Shown here piece by piece: positions 1-6,263 of a stretch of DNA of 15,441 nt. Both the position numbers and the translations under genes were made by a program. The DNA comes from Clostridiales bacterium (GTDB lineage: Bacteria; Bacillota; Clostridia; Lutisporales; Lutisporaceae), in the NCBI GenBank assembly GCA_012522255.1, contig JAAYKT010000165.1:1-15441 (forward strand). The letters are read 5' to 3'. How positions within the stretch are numbered: position 1 is the stretch's first letter; the number at the start of each line of letters is the position of its first letter. The notes below the pieces were generated by a model that did not search any database, was not told the origin of the DNA, and saw nothing but the letters and a program-made list of their open reading frames with translations.

Positions 1-386
1 CCAAAGACATTCTCAGAGAATTGGAAGATATCAAGAGAAAAGAGATAAAAATCTCAATCGGAAATATTATGGGCAGCCAGATTTTTGCCGATGTAGGGCC
101 CCATTTAAATGTGAATATTCAACCTGCCGGGTCTGTGGATGTCAATTTTACAACAGAATTTATAGAGGCCGGAATTAATCAAACAAGGCTAAAAATCTAT
201 ATGGCAGTCAGTACAAAGGTTCAAATAATAATACCTTTTGCCGGAAACAAAATTGATGTGTCTGCTAATATACCTGTATCAGAAACTATAATAGTGGGAG
301 ATGTACCCGAAAGCTATATAAATGTCCCTAAAGATAATAATGATTTTTTAAAGGTTGTACCGACAAAAGATCCGTTTAAGGATTGA
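1..386 (+). CDS. yunB: Sporulation protein YunB, C-terminal part (cut by window edge)
   Basis: The frame is open from the left edge (first complete codon at position 3) to a TGA stop, so the true start lies outside the window and about 127 residues are visible. The text resembles the C-terminal half of YunB, a protein needed for normal spore formation in Bacillus: an IGNIMGSQIFADVGP segment, then PAGSVDVNFTTEFIEAGINQTR and a 'VSTKVQIIIPF' strand-rich stretch ending in PESY. The molecular function of YunB is not known. A TTG at 21 could be read as a start, but the open frame upstream and the similarity suggest a longer gene. No convincing terminator follows the stop. The family assignment rests on recalled motifs only. 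Confidence 0.75.
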   Translation, partial: KDILRELEDIKRKEIKISIGNIMGSQIFADVGPHLNVNIQPAGSVDVNFTTEFIEAGINQTRLKIYMAVSTKVQIIIPFAGNKIDVSANIPVSETIIVGDVPESYINVPKDNNDFLKVVPTKDPFKD

Positions 387-503
387 GGTAATTAATTAAA
401 TTTTTATTAGGCTATTTTGTTTATATGTTTACAGTATCGATTACACACAATATAGTATTAGAACTTTTACGAGGTATTCAATATTATTAAAAATTTATTT
501 TAT

Positions 504-555
504 GGCTTAAGGACTACTAACGAAAGGCTAAAAAGACTAAATCATTTACGCCTTA
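504..555 (+). repeat. Possible degenerate fragment of the dispersed repeat seen near 12465-12516
   Basis: The stretch starting GGCTTAAGG at 504 aligns without gaps over about 42 bases (about 30 identical) to the reverse complement of the sequence ending near 12516 in the large gap after yajC. Both also carry a second TTAAGG/TTAGG-type motif about 40 bases further on. The similarity is moderate and both sequences are A/T-rich, so it may be chance. Confidence 0.3.
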
Positions 556-569
556 GGTGTTTGCATACC

Positions 570-598
570 TTGACATAGCTTACTCCTTGGAATAGTAT
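570..598 (+). promoter_or_regulatory. Sigma-A promoter of hflX
   Basis: TTGACA at 570-575 is a perfect -35 hexamer. After a 17-base spacer comes TAGTAT at 593-598, a good -10. Transcription would start near 605, leaving a leader of about 28 nt before the hflX TTG codon. The Shine-Dalgarno AGGTG is at 621-625. Confidence 0.8.
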
Positions 599-632
599 TT
601 GATTACAAAGTAAAAAGAACAGGTGAATAAAT

Positions 633-1934
633 TTGAAAAAAGAAGAAAAAAAGCTTACTGATAAATTGGGGATTTTAGTTGATGATAACAGTACAGACAG
701 AACAGGTTTGTACGATACGGAAGATAACAAAGAAAAAGCCATTTTGATTGGAACCGGCAGTTTAGATGACTTAGATGAATTGAATGAACTTTTAATCACT
801 GCCGGCGGCATTGAGGTTGGCAGGCTGGTACAAAACATAACAAAAGCCAACGCCGCTCATTATATTGGTAAAGGAAAACTTGAAGAGTTAGCTGAAGAAG
901 TATATATAAAAGATGCCGGATTGGCTATATTTGATGATGAATTAACCGGAGCACAAATAAGGAATATTGAAAAAGAATTAAAAGTAAGGGTTATAGACAG
1001 AACACAGATAATATTGGATATATTTGCGAAACGTGCTTCTTCAAAGGAAGGAAAGCTGCAGGTAGAACTGGCACAGTTAAAATACCTATTACCGCGGCTT
1101 TCAGGATTTGGGGTTGAAATGTCGAGAGCGGGGGCGGGAATCGGTACCCGAGGGCCGGGGGAGCAAAAGCTTGAAATAGACAGAAGAAGAATACGTGAAA
1201 GAATAAGCAGTTTGGAAGATGAAATAAAGCAAATAAAAAGACACAGAAATACCCAAAGGAAAAGCAGAAGCAATATGTACAATATATGTCTGGTGGGTTA
1301 TACAAACTCAGGGAAATCAACGCTGCTTAATTCTTTGTCAGATTCAAACATATATGTGGAAGACAAATTATTTGCAACATTGGATCCTACCACAAGAAGA
1401 ATAAGACTAAAAAGCGGCGAAGAAGTAACAATAACTGATACCGTAGGCTTTATAAGAAATCTTCCTTACGATTTGATTGAGGCTTTTAAATCAACCTTGG
1501 AAGAAGTAACCTACGCTGATTTATTGCTGCATGTCGTTGATGCAAGCAATGAATCTTATGAGGAACAGATAAAGGCGGTAGACAGCATATTAAAAGACTT
1601 ACAGGTTTATGATAAACCAACAATACTTGTTGTAAACAAGACTGATAAAACTGATGAACAAATATTCATACCTAAAGGTTTTAAGGATGTTGTATATATA
1701 TCTGCCAAAGAAAAAGCCAACTTAAATGTTCTTCTAAAGAAAATTGAAGATTATGCCGAAGAAGACTCAAGCCTTGTGGAACTTGGCATAACGTATAATC
1801 AGGCTCATTTGATTCCGTATCTTTATGAAAATGGTAAAGTAATAAAAAAAGAATATAAAGCCGGCCATATATATATAAAAGGGAAATTCAGCCCCCTTGT
1901 AATTGGAAAGGTCAAAGAATATATTGTGAAATAA
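633..1934 (+). CDS. hflX: GTPase HflX, ribosome-splitting factor
   Basis: HflX binds 50S subunits and splits stalled 70S ribosomes in a GTP-dependent way, notably under heat stress. At 433 aa it has the usual family length. The N-terminal HflX domain (about residues 35-125) and the glycine-rich 'AGIGTRGPGE' linker are followed by a coiled-coil stretch rich in charged residues. The G domain has the P-loop GYTNSGKST at 222, switch-II DTVGF at 269, and the NKTD guanine-specificity motif at 335. The TTG start is preceded by AGGTG with 7-nt spacing and by a strong sigma-A promoter. It appears to be transcribed alone. Its last 23 bases overlap the end of a convergent gene on the minus strand. No terminator is visible directly after it. 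Confidence 0.95.
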   Translation: MKKEEKKLTDKLGILVDDNSTDRTGLYDTEDNKEKAILIGTGSLDDLDELNELLITAGGIEVGRLVQNITKANAAHYIGKGKLEELAEEVYIKDAGLAIFDDELTGAQIRNIEKELKVRVIDRTQIILDIFAKRASSKEGKLQVELAQLKYLLPRLSGFGVEMSRAGAGIGTRGPGEQKLEIDRRRIRERISSLEDEIKQIKRHRNTQRKSRSNMYNICLVGYTNSGKSTLLNSLSDSNIYVEDKLFATLDPTTRRIRLKSGEEVTITDTVGFIRNLPYDLIEAFKSTLEEVTYADLLLHVVDASNESYEEQIKAVDSILKDLQVYDKPTILVVNKTDKTDEQIFIPKGFKDVVYISAKEKANLNVLLKKIEDYAEEDSSLVELGITYNQAHLIPYLYENGKVIKKEYKAGHIYIKGKFSPLVIGKVKEYIVK

Positions 1935-2265
1935 TTTCAAATATGCCCATGATTAAGAGGAATACTCCAAAAATTCTTTTGAGTAAAATAGCGTTTAGGT
2001 TTACGGCAACCAAAGAGCCGATTAAAGCCGCAATAACGCCGGGAATCATAAGGTTTTTGATAACACCTTTTTCTAAATTTTTATTTTTATGATGAATTAT
2101 TAATGCAACAATTGAGGCAGGTATAAATGATATCAGATTTATACTTTGTGCACTGTGTTGGTTCATTTTCATAAAAATAATTAAGGTGGGAATCAGTATT
2201 GTTCCGCCGCCAATACCCATTCCTCCCAATATTCCTGTTAGAGCACCTACTAAAAAAAGCCTCAC
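1912..2265 (-). CDS. Half-size TauE/SafE (TSUP) family membrane permease, second of a pair
   Basis: This small membrane protein (117 aa, about four hydrophobic segments) carries the TSUP signature near its N-terminus, GGMGIGGGTILIP. TSUP proteins (PF01925) export or import small anions such as sulfite, sulfoacetate or other organosulfur compounds, and are usually about 250 aa with two repeats of this unit. Here only one repeat is present. The start is GTG, overlapping the stop of the preceding half-size gene by four bases (GTGA), with AGGATGATG just upstream, so translation is probably coupled. The two halves probably assemble into one pseudo-symmetric transporter. The substrate cannot be told. 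The 3' end runs 23 bases into hflX on the other strand. Confidence 0.85.
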   Translation of the reverse strand: MRLFLVGALTGILGGMGIGGGTILIPTLIIFMKMNQHSAQSINLISFIPASIVALIIHHKNKNLEKGVIKNLMIPGVIAALIGSLVAVNLNAILLKRIFGVFLLIMGIFEIISQYIL

Positions 2266-2603
2266 TGAAACATCATCCTAATTGCAGCAATTATCATTAC
2301 TATTCCAAACAGCTTTCTTATAAAACTGATAGATAAACGGTTCAGTAACTTAGAACCGAAATAGGCTCCCGTAACAGAGCCAAATGTGACCAACAATATA
2401 GCACCGATTGAACTAATGCCGGCTTTTATATAAACCAAGGCACTTATAATCGACAAAGGCAGTATGATGGAAATTGCAGTTGCATGTGCTTTATGGTCCT
2501 GCAATTTATATAAAAAAACTAAAGATGTCACTAAAATAACTCCACCGCCGGAGCCCAAAAGCCCGTTTACAAGGCCCGCACCAAATCCGATTGCATAAAG
2601 CAA
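2262..2603 (-). CDS. Half-size TauE/SafE (TSUP) family membrane permease, first of a pair
   Basis: One TSUP repeat (113 aa as given) with the motif LLGSGGGVILV at about residues 16-26, followed by three more hydrophobic segments; it ends in FGIVMIIAAIRMMF, a typical end of a TSUP half-repeat. The start is uncertain. TTG at 2603 has no Shine-Dalgarno at proper distance, while the frame stays open upstream and encodes a plausible basic N-terminus (FIKKKHLLYAIG). Good purine tracts lie at 2631-2638 (GAGAGGGG) and 2648-2652 (AGGAG), but there is no ATG/GTG/TTG after them in this frame, only ATT at 2618 or CTG further up. A non-canonical start is therefore possible. It is first in a two-gene minus-strand operon, divergent from nadE. 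Confidence 0.82.
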   Translation of the reverse strand: MLYAIGFGAGLVNGLLGSGGGVILVTSLVFLYKLQDHKAHATAISIILPLSIISALVYIKAGISSIGAILLVTFGSVTGAYFGSKLLNRLSISFIRKLFGIVMIIAAIRMMFQ

Positions 2604-2690
2604 ATGTTTCTTTTTAATGAAATCAAACAGCCCCTCTCGCCTCTTATCTCCTACCTCTCTATATAAGATTCACAAATAAAAATATTTTAT

Positions 2691-2706
2691 GAATTTTTAA
2701 AAATTC
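2691..2706. promoter_or_regulatory. 16-bp perfect palindrome between divergent genes
   Basis: GAATTTTTAAAAATTC is a perfect palindrome just upstream of the candidate nadE -35 and upstream of the divergent TSUP pair. The position would suit an operator, but the sequence is nearly all A/T and may be chance. No regulator is recognised from it. Confidence 0.3.
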
Positions 2707-2713
2707 AATCCGG

Positions 2714-2742
2714 TTTACTTACTTTACTAATAATGATATTAT
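2714..2742 (+). promoter_or_regulatory. Candidate sigma-A promoter of nadE-yebC
   Basis: TTTACT (2714-2719), a 17-base spacer and TATTAT (2737-2742) form a moderate sigma-A promoter. Initiation would be near 2749, only about 13 nt before the nadE Shine-Dalgarno at 2762-2766. Confidence 0.45.
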
Positions 2743-2774
2743 ATGAATAACATATGTAATTGGAGGTCCCGTCA

Positions 2775-3500
2775 TTGTTTAGCGCAGAAAAAGAAGTTGC
2801 AAAAACAGTAAATTGGATTAAAGAAACGGTTTTATCGGCAAATGCAAAAGGTACTGTGTTGGGGTTGTCCGGCGGTGTTGACTCGGCAGTGGTTTCATTA
2901 TTATGCAAAAAGGCATTTCCCGATGACACCCTTTGCCTCATAATGCCTTGCTATAGTGATGATTTGGATGAAGAACATGCTCTTTTGGTTGCAAAAAAAC
3001 ATGATCTTGAAGTTGAAAAAATAAAACTGGATAGCACTTATGATGAGTTTAGAAAAGAAATTAATTCACCTTTAGATGATTCAAGATTTGCTTTAGGAAA
3101 TATTAAAGCCAGGTTGCGAATGATAACCCTTAACTACTATGCTGCAAAACGTGGTTATCTTGCCGTTGGCCCAACTAATAAAAGTGAGTTTACTATAGGT
3201 TATTATACAAAACACGGAGACAGCGGAGTTGACATAATGCCCATTGCGGATTATGTTAAAAAAGAAGTTTATGAATTGGCAAAGTTTCTAAAGGTACCGG
3301 AGGAAATAGTCAATAAAATTCCCACAGCCGGTTTGTGGGAAGGACAAACAGATGAAAATGAAATGAAAATGTCATATGAGCAATTAGATAACTTTATTGA
3401 ATCTGGTTCTGCCGAAAACCATATAAAAGATAGAATTAATATGATGATTGGCAGAAGTGAACATAAAAGGAGTTTTCCCGGTATTTATAAGAGAAAATAA
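2775..3500 (+). CDS. nadE: NH3-dependent NAD+ synthetase
   Basis: NadE amidates deamido-NAD (via an adenylated intermediate, using ATP and ammonia) in the last step of NAD synthesis in the cytoplasm. The ATP pyrophosphatase P-loop SGGVDS is at residues 32-37. The family segments KARLRM, GPTNKSE and GDSGVD follow, then the C-terminal PTAGLWEGQTDE. At 241 aa it is the ammonia-dependent type, without the N-terminal glutaminase domain of the long form. An upstream in-frame TTG at 2760 overlaps the Shine-Dalgarno. The TTG at 2775 sits 8 nt after GGAGG (2762-2766), so it is chosen. yebC follows 30 bases after the stop, probably in the same transcript. Confidence 0.93.
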   Translation: MFSAEKEVAKTVNWIKETVLSANAKGTVLGLSGGVDSAVVSLLCKKAFPDDTLCLIMPCYSDDLDEEHALLVAKKHDLEVEKIKLDSTYDEFRKEINSPLDDSRFALGNIKARLRMITLNYYAAKRGYLAVGPTNKSEFTIGYYTKHGDSGVDIMPIADYVKKEVYELAKFLKVPEEIVNKIPTAGLWEGQTDENEMKMSYEQLDNFIESGSAENHIKDRINMMIGRSEHKRSFPGIYKRK

Positions 3501-3530
3501 GATTTAATTTGATAAATGAGGGGGGATAGT

Positions 3531-4262
3531 ATGGCCGGTCATTCTAAATGGTCAAATATAAAAAATAAAAAAGGTAAAGCTGATGCGGCAAGAGGTAAGA
3601 TTTTTACCAAAGTAGGTAAAGAGATTTCAATTGCTGCCAAAGCAGGTTCCGATCCTGAAGCCAATAGCAGACTAAGAGATGCTATAGCAAAAGCAAAATC
3701 ATGCAATATGCCCAATGACACCATACAAAGAGCTATAAAAAGAGGTGCCGGTGAATTAGGCGATGTGAATTATGAAGAAATTGTCTATGAAGGTTATGCC
3801 CCGGGCGGAGTTGCGGTTATAGTAAATGCCTTGACAGATAACAAAAATCGAACGGCAGGGGATGTAAGATATATATTTGACAAAAATGGCGGGGGCTTGG
3901 GCAGCACCGGTTGTGTCGCCTGGATGTTTGATAAAAAAGGGTTGATTATAGTTGAAAAATCAGATGACATTAATGAAGAAGAGCTTATGATGCTTGCCTT
4001 GGAATCAGGGGCAGAGGATCTTATTACTGCTGATGATTCCTATGAAATATATACAGACCCGGCTGATTTTTCAGAGGTAAGGTTGAACCTTGAAAATTCC
4101 GGATTGGCAATGGCATCGGCAGAAATTACCATGATACCTCAAAACACCGTCAATGTCACTTCGCAAGATGATGAAAGTAAAATAAATAAAATGTTTGAAA
4201 TGTTTGACGATAATGATGATGTCCAAGACTATTATCATAATGCAGAGCTTCCGGATGAGTAG
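3531..4262 (+). CDS. yebC: YebC/PmpR (TACO1) family translation/transcription factor
   Basis: The opening MAGHSKWSNIKNKK and the ending DVQDYYHNAELPDE are diagnostic of the YebC family; 243 aa is standard. Family members were long described as DNA-binding regulators (PmpR). More recent work and the mitochondrial homologue TACO1 support a role at the ribosome in helping translate proline-rich stretches. The ATG at 3531 is preceded by a GAGGGGGG Shine-Dalgarno at 5-6 nt. An upstream in-frame ATG at 3516 lacks one. Location upstream of ruvC is the classic context in many bacteria, here interrupted by one sporulation-type gene. Confidence 0.93.
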   Translation: MAGHSKWSNIKNKKGKADAARGKIFTKVGKEISIAAKAGSDPEANSRLRDAIAKAKSCNMPNDTIQRAIKRGAGELGDVNYEEIVYEGYAPGGVAVIVNALTDNKNRTAGDVRYIFDKNGGGLGSTGCVAWMFDKKGLIIVEKSDDINEEELMMLALESGAEDLITADDSYEIYTDPADFSEVRLNLENSGLAMASAEITMIPQNTVNVTSQDDESKINKMFEMFDDNDDVQDYYHNAELPDE

Positions 4263-4278
4263 CGGAAACTGTAGAATA

Positions 4279-4308
4279 TGAATAATAATTGAAAAAATGG
4301 TAATAATA
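4279..4308 (+). promoter_or_regulatory. Candidate sigma-G-type (forespore) promoter of the bofC-like gene
   Basis: TGAATA at 4279-4284 matches the Bacillus sigma-G -35 consensus exactly. After 17 bases comes AATAATA at 4302-4308, matching the sigma-G -10 (CATAMTA) at 6 of 7 positions. Initiation would fall near 4314-4316, inside the left arm of the hairpin that masks the downstream Shine-Dalgarno. In this A/T-rich stretch the match could be chance. Its support is that B. subtilis bofC is a sigma-G gene. Confidence 0.4.
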
Positions 4309-4334
4309 ACTTCCATGATAGCATGGAGGTTATT
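4305..4334 (+). promoter_or_regulatory. Hairpin that buries the ribosome binding site of the bofC-like gene
   Basis: The arms 4305-4317 and 4322-4334 pair over 13 positions (12 Watson-Crick and one G-U) with the 4-nt loop ATAG. The Shine-Dalgarno GGAGG (4325-4329) is wholly within the right arm, and the ATG at 4337 follows two bases after it. In any transcript reading through from yebC the site should be closed. The T-rich TTATTTT after the stem means it might also, or instead, act as a weak terminator for yebC. Confidence 0.7.
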
Positions 4335-4336
4335 TT

Positions 4337-4942
4337 ATGTTTGAGGACAAGAGAAAAATTAGAATAAAAAAAGTTATAATGATTTTTGGGTTTATTTTTA
4401 TTGTTGTATTTATTGGCAGCTATATATTAAATAAAGATTTGGGGCCAAAAGAAAACAATAATGCATCAAAAGTTAACAAAAACATAATTATTCCCAAAGA
4501 AATTAAGAGTTATGATAATAATGAAGATAAAAACTCATTGTATAGGATTAATGAGTCTACAAAATTATGCTATTTATCGTTATTTAAAATGTGCGGACAT
4601 GAAATAGAAAGGCAAATACAAGCCCCTGGTTCACTTTACGGTTTAAATATAGAAGAACTGAAGGATAGAATAGATGGATGGGAAATAAGTGAGGTTAAAG
4701 ACAATAATATAATTCTTATAAGGGAGTTTGAAACTTATTGCCCAAAACATTTTATTATTGGAGTGTTGGATAATAATATAGCTATTTATACTTACAACGA
4801 AAACGGAGAAAAGATTTTAAAAGAAAAAACTGATATTGATATTAATATTTTGACACCGGACGATCAGGTTTTTCTAACTAATGGAATTGTGGCCGATACG
4901 GAAGATGATATGGAGCAAAAGTTGGAAGGGTTCAGTAATTAA
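4337..4942 (+). CDS. BofC C-terminal domain-like, membrane-anchored protein
   Basis: This 201-aa protein has a basic N-terminus, one hydrophobic segment (about residues 13-33; signal anchor or signal peptide), a low-complexity Asn/Lys linker, then a soluble domain. Features of the soluble domain are CGHEIERQ, 'YCPKHFIIGVLDNNIAIY', TDIDI.IL and a terminal LEGFSN, which recall the C-terminal domain of BofC. In Bacillus BofC is a forespore-secreted inhibitor of the SpoIVB protease and so times sigma-K activation. Whether this clostridial protein does that is unknown, as many clostridia lack parts of that checkpoint. Expected location is outside the membrane. Translation may be gated by the upstream hairpin. 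Shine-Dalgarno GGAGG lies 7 nt before the ATG. A strong terminator ends the unit. Confidence 0.8.
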   Translation: MFEDKRKIRIKKVIMIFGFIFIVVFIGSYILNKDLGPKENNNASKVNKNIIIPKEIKSYDNNEDKNSLYRINESTKLCYLSLFKMCGHEIERQIQAPGSLYGLNIEELKDRIDGWEISEVKDNNIILIREFETYCPKHFIIGVLDNNIAIYTYNENGEKILKEKTDIDINILTPDDQVFLTNGIVADTEDDMEQKLEGFSN

Positions 4943-4973
4943 ATATAATACAAACAATTATAAAATTTGGATT

Positions 4974-5005
4974 TTTAAAGGCTGATCATCAGCCTTTAAA
5001 TTTTT
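4974..5005 (+). terminator. Rho-independent terminator after the bofC-like gene
   Basis: A near-perfect inverted repeat (arms TTTAAAGGCTGAT and its complement around a central C at 4987) is followed by TTTTT at 5001-5005. It separates nadE-yebC-bofC-like from ruvCAB. Confidence 0.85.
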
Positions 5006-5052
5006 GTAATAGCATCAAATACAATAATCATTTTATGTATAGGCTATAGTAT
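5003..5052 (+). repeat. Dispersed intergenic repeat, copy A (internally shortened)
   Basis: It begins directly after the terminator stem with TTTGTAATAGC, as in the copy at the right edge, then continues at ATCAAATACAATAAT (5014-5028). Nineteen bases present in the right-edge copy are missing. GCATCAAATACAATAATC (5012-5029) and GCTATAGTAT (5043-5052) are both also found, in the same order and similar spacing, on the complement of the copy near 12325-12389. Confidence 0.7.
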
Positions 5053-5168
5053 AAATGGTAACTCAATATGGTTACAGTTCCATTGTAAGGCAACTTTGTC
5101 TTTATTTTTTTCTTTAAAAAGGTTATAGTATTTATAGCGAATATATGTTTGGATAGGGTGTGCTTTAT

Positions 5169-5660
5169 TTGATAGTAATGGGTATAGATCCCGGTATAGC
5201 TATACTTGGCTACGGGGTGTTGAAGGTTGAGGGTAATAAATATGGTATTATTGATTCCGGGGCGATCATTACATCTTCTGATTTATCAATGCCTAAAAGG
5301 CTTTCTCTTATCTATCGTGATTTAACCGAACTATTAATACGGTACAAGCCTGATGCATTTGCAGTTGAAGAGTTATTTTTCAATAAAAATACCAAAACTG
5401 CTTTAACAATTGGACATGCCAGGGGCGTGATTATTCTTGCTGCATCAAATTTAGATGTACCAATATTCGAATATACGCCTCTTCAAGTGAAACAATCTAT
5501 CGTAGGCTATGGCAGAGCCGATAAGAACCAAATGCAGCAAATGGTAAAGGTTTTGTTAAACTTAAAAGAAATACCCAAACCGGATGATGTAGCGGATGCT
5601 TTGGCTGTTGCAATATGTCATGGCAGCAGTTCGAAATTCTCAAATCTGTTTAGAGTATAA
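5169..5660 (+). CDS. ruvC: Crossover junction endodeoxyribonuclease RuvC
   Basis: RuvC is the dimeric nuclease that cuts Holliday junctions symmetrically, working with RuvAB. The four acidic catalytic residues are all present: D7 in GIDPG, E67 in AVEELFF, and D140 and D143 in DDVADA; these line up with D7, E66, D138 and D141 of E. coli. At 163 aa it has normal length. An in-frame GTG at 5160 has no Shine-Dalgarno. TTG at 5169 is 8 nt after AGGGTG and gives the typical MIVxGIDPG start, so it is preferred. No strong sigma-A promoter was found in the preceding 226-bp gap. ruvA follows after 12 bases. Confidence 0.95.
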   Translation: MIVMGIDPGIAILGYGVLKVEGNKYGIIDSGAIITSSDLSMPKRLSLIYRDLTELLIRYKPDAFAVEELFFNKNTKTALTIGHARGVIILAASNLDVPIFEYTPLQVKQSIVGYGRADKNQMQQMVKVLLNLKEIPKPDDVADALAVAICHGSSSKFSNLFRV

Positions 5661-5672
5661 AGGAGAGTATAT

Positions 5673-6254
5673 ATGTTTGAATATCTTAATGGAATAATAT
5701 CTGATTTAGGAGAGGATTTTGCGGTTGTTGACATTAATGGTGTTGGTTTTAAATGTATATGCTCACAAAATACTATAAAAAGCTTAACTGTCGGCAAGGT
5801 ATTTAAAGTATATACCATAGTCGGTATCAGGGATGACAATATTGCTGTGTACGGATTTTCCAACAAACACGAAATGAGTATATTTAAACTCTTAAATACT
5901 GTGTCCGGTGTGGGGCCTAAAGCAGCATTGTCACTTTTGTCAAATCTGAAGGTCAATGAGTTAAATATGGCGATAGCAACAAAAAATTACAGAGAGTTAA
6001 CTAAGGCACCCGGAATTGGCAAAAAGACTGCCGAAAGAATCATTTTGGAGCTAAAGGACAAGTTAAGCTATGATGATGGCCTAAAATTTGCTTCAATGAC
6101 AACGGACGATAACACTGTTCAAGTAATACAAGCCTTAACCTCTTTGGGTTATAGCTACGGTGAAGCCTCATCCGCACTATCTAAAATAGAAAATAAAGAC
6201 AAGGCAATAGATATTTTGATAAAAGAAGCTTTGAAACAGCTTTCAAGAATTTAG
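5673..6254 (+). CDS. ruvA: Holliday junction DNA helicase subunit RuvA
   Basis: RuvA forms tetramers that clamp four-way junctions and load the RuvB motor. The N-terminal OB-fold domain starts MFEYLNGIISDLGEDFAVVDINGVGF. It is followed by two helix-hairpin-helix motifs, LNTVSGVGPKAALSLLS (about residues 70-86) and LTKAPGIGKKTAERIILEL (about residues 109-127). The C-terminal RuvB-contacting domain has LTSLGYSYGEASSAL. The 193-aa length is standard. Shine-Dalgarno AGGAG at 5661-5665 precedes the ATG. The stop codon lies within the Shine-Dalgarno region of ruvB, so the two are tightly coupled. Confidence 0.96.
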   Translation: MFEYLNGIISDLGEDFAVVDINGVGFKCICSQNTIKSLTVGKVFKVYTIVGIRDDNIAVYGFSNKHEMSIFKLLNTVSGVGPKAALSLLSNLKVNELNMAIATKNYRELTKAPGIGKKTAERIILELKDKLSYDDGLKFASMTTDDNTVQVIQALTSLGYSYGEASSALSKIENKDKAIDILIKEALKQLSRI

Positions 6255-6263
6255 GTGATAATA

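Noticed and set aside
387..569. Terminator or gene between yunB and the hflX promoter
   Set aside because: The A/T-rich sequence gives no stem of useful stability followed by T residues and no open frame with a ribosome site.
860..1282. Open frame of 140 codons on the minus strand inside hflX (and a second, 991-1320)
   Set aside because: It lies antisense to a well-supported gene, is low-complexity in translation, and lacks a Shine-Dalgarno or recognisable motifs.
2262..2265. The two TSUP halves as one gene broken by a frameshift
   Set aside because: The halves end and begin as complete repeat units without a linker, and a GTGA overlap with its own AGGATGATG suggests real coupled genes. A sequencing error cannot be fully excluded.
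5096..5129. Sigma-A promoter for ruvC (TTGTCT with TATAGT)
   Set aside because: The spacer is 22 bases, too long; no better pair was found, so no promoter is called although one must exist unless there is read-through.
5618..5956. Minus-strand frame across the ruvC-ruvA junction
   Set aside because: It overlaps two essential-type genes in full; its translation shows no domain and it is an expected shadow frame.
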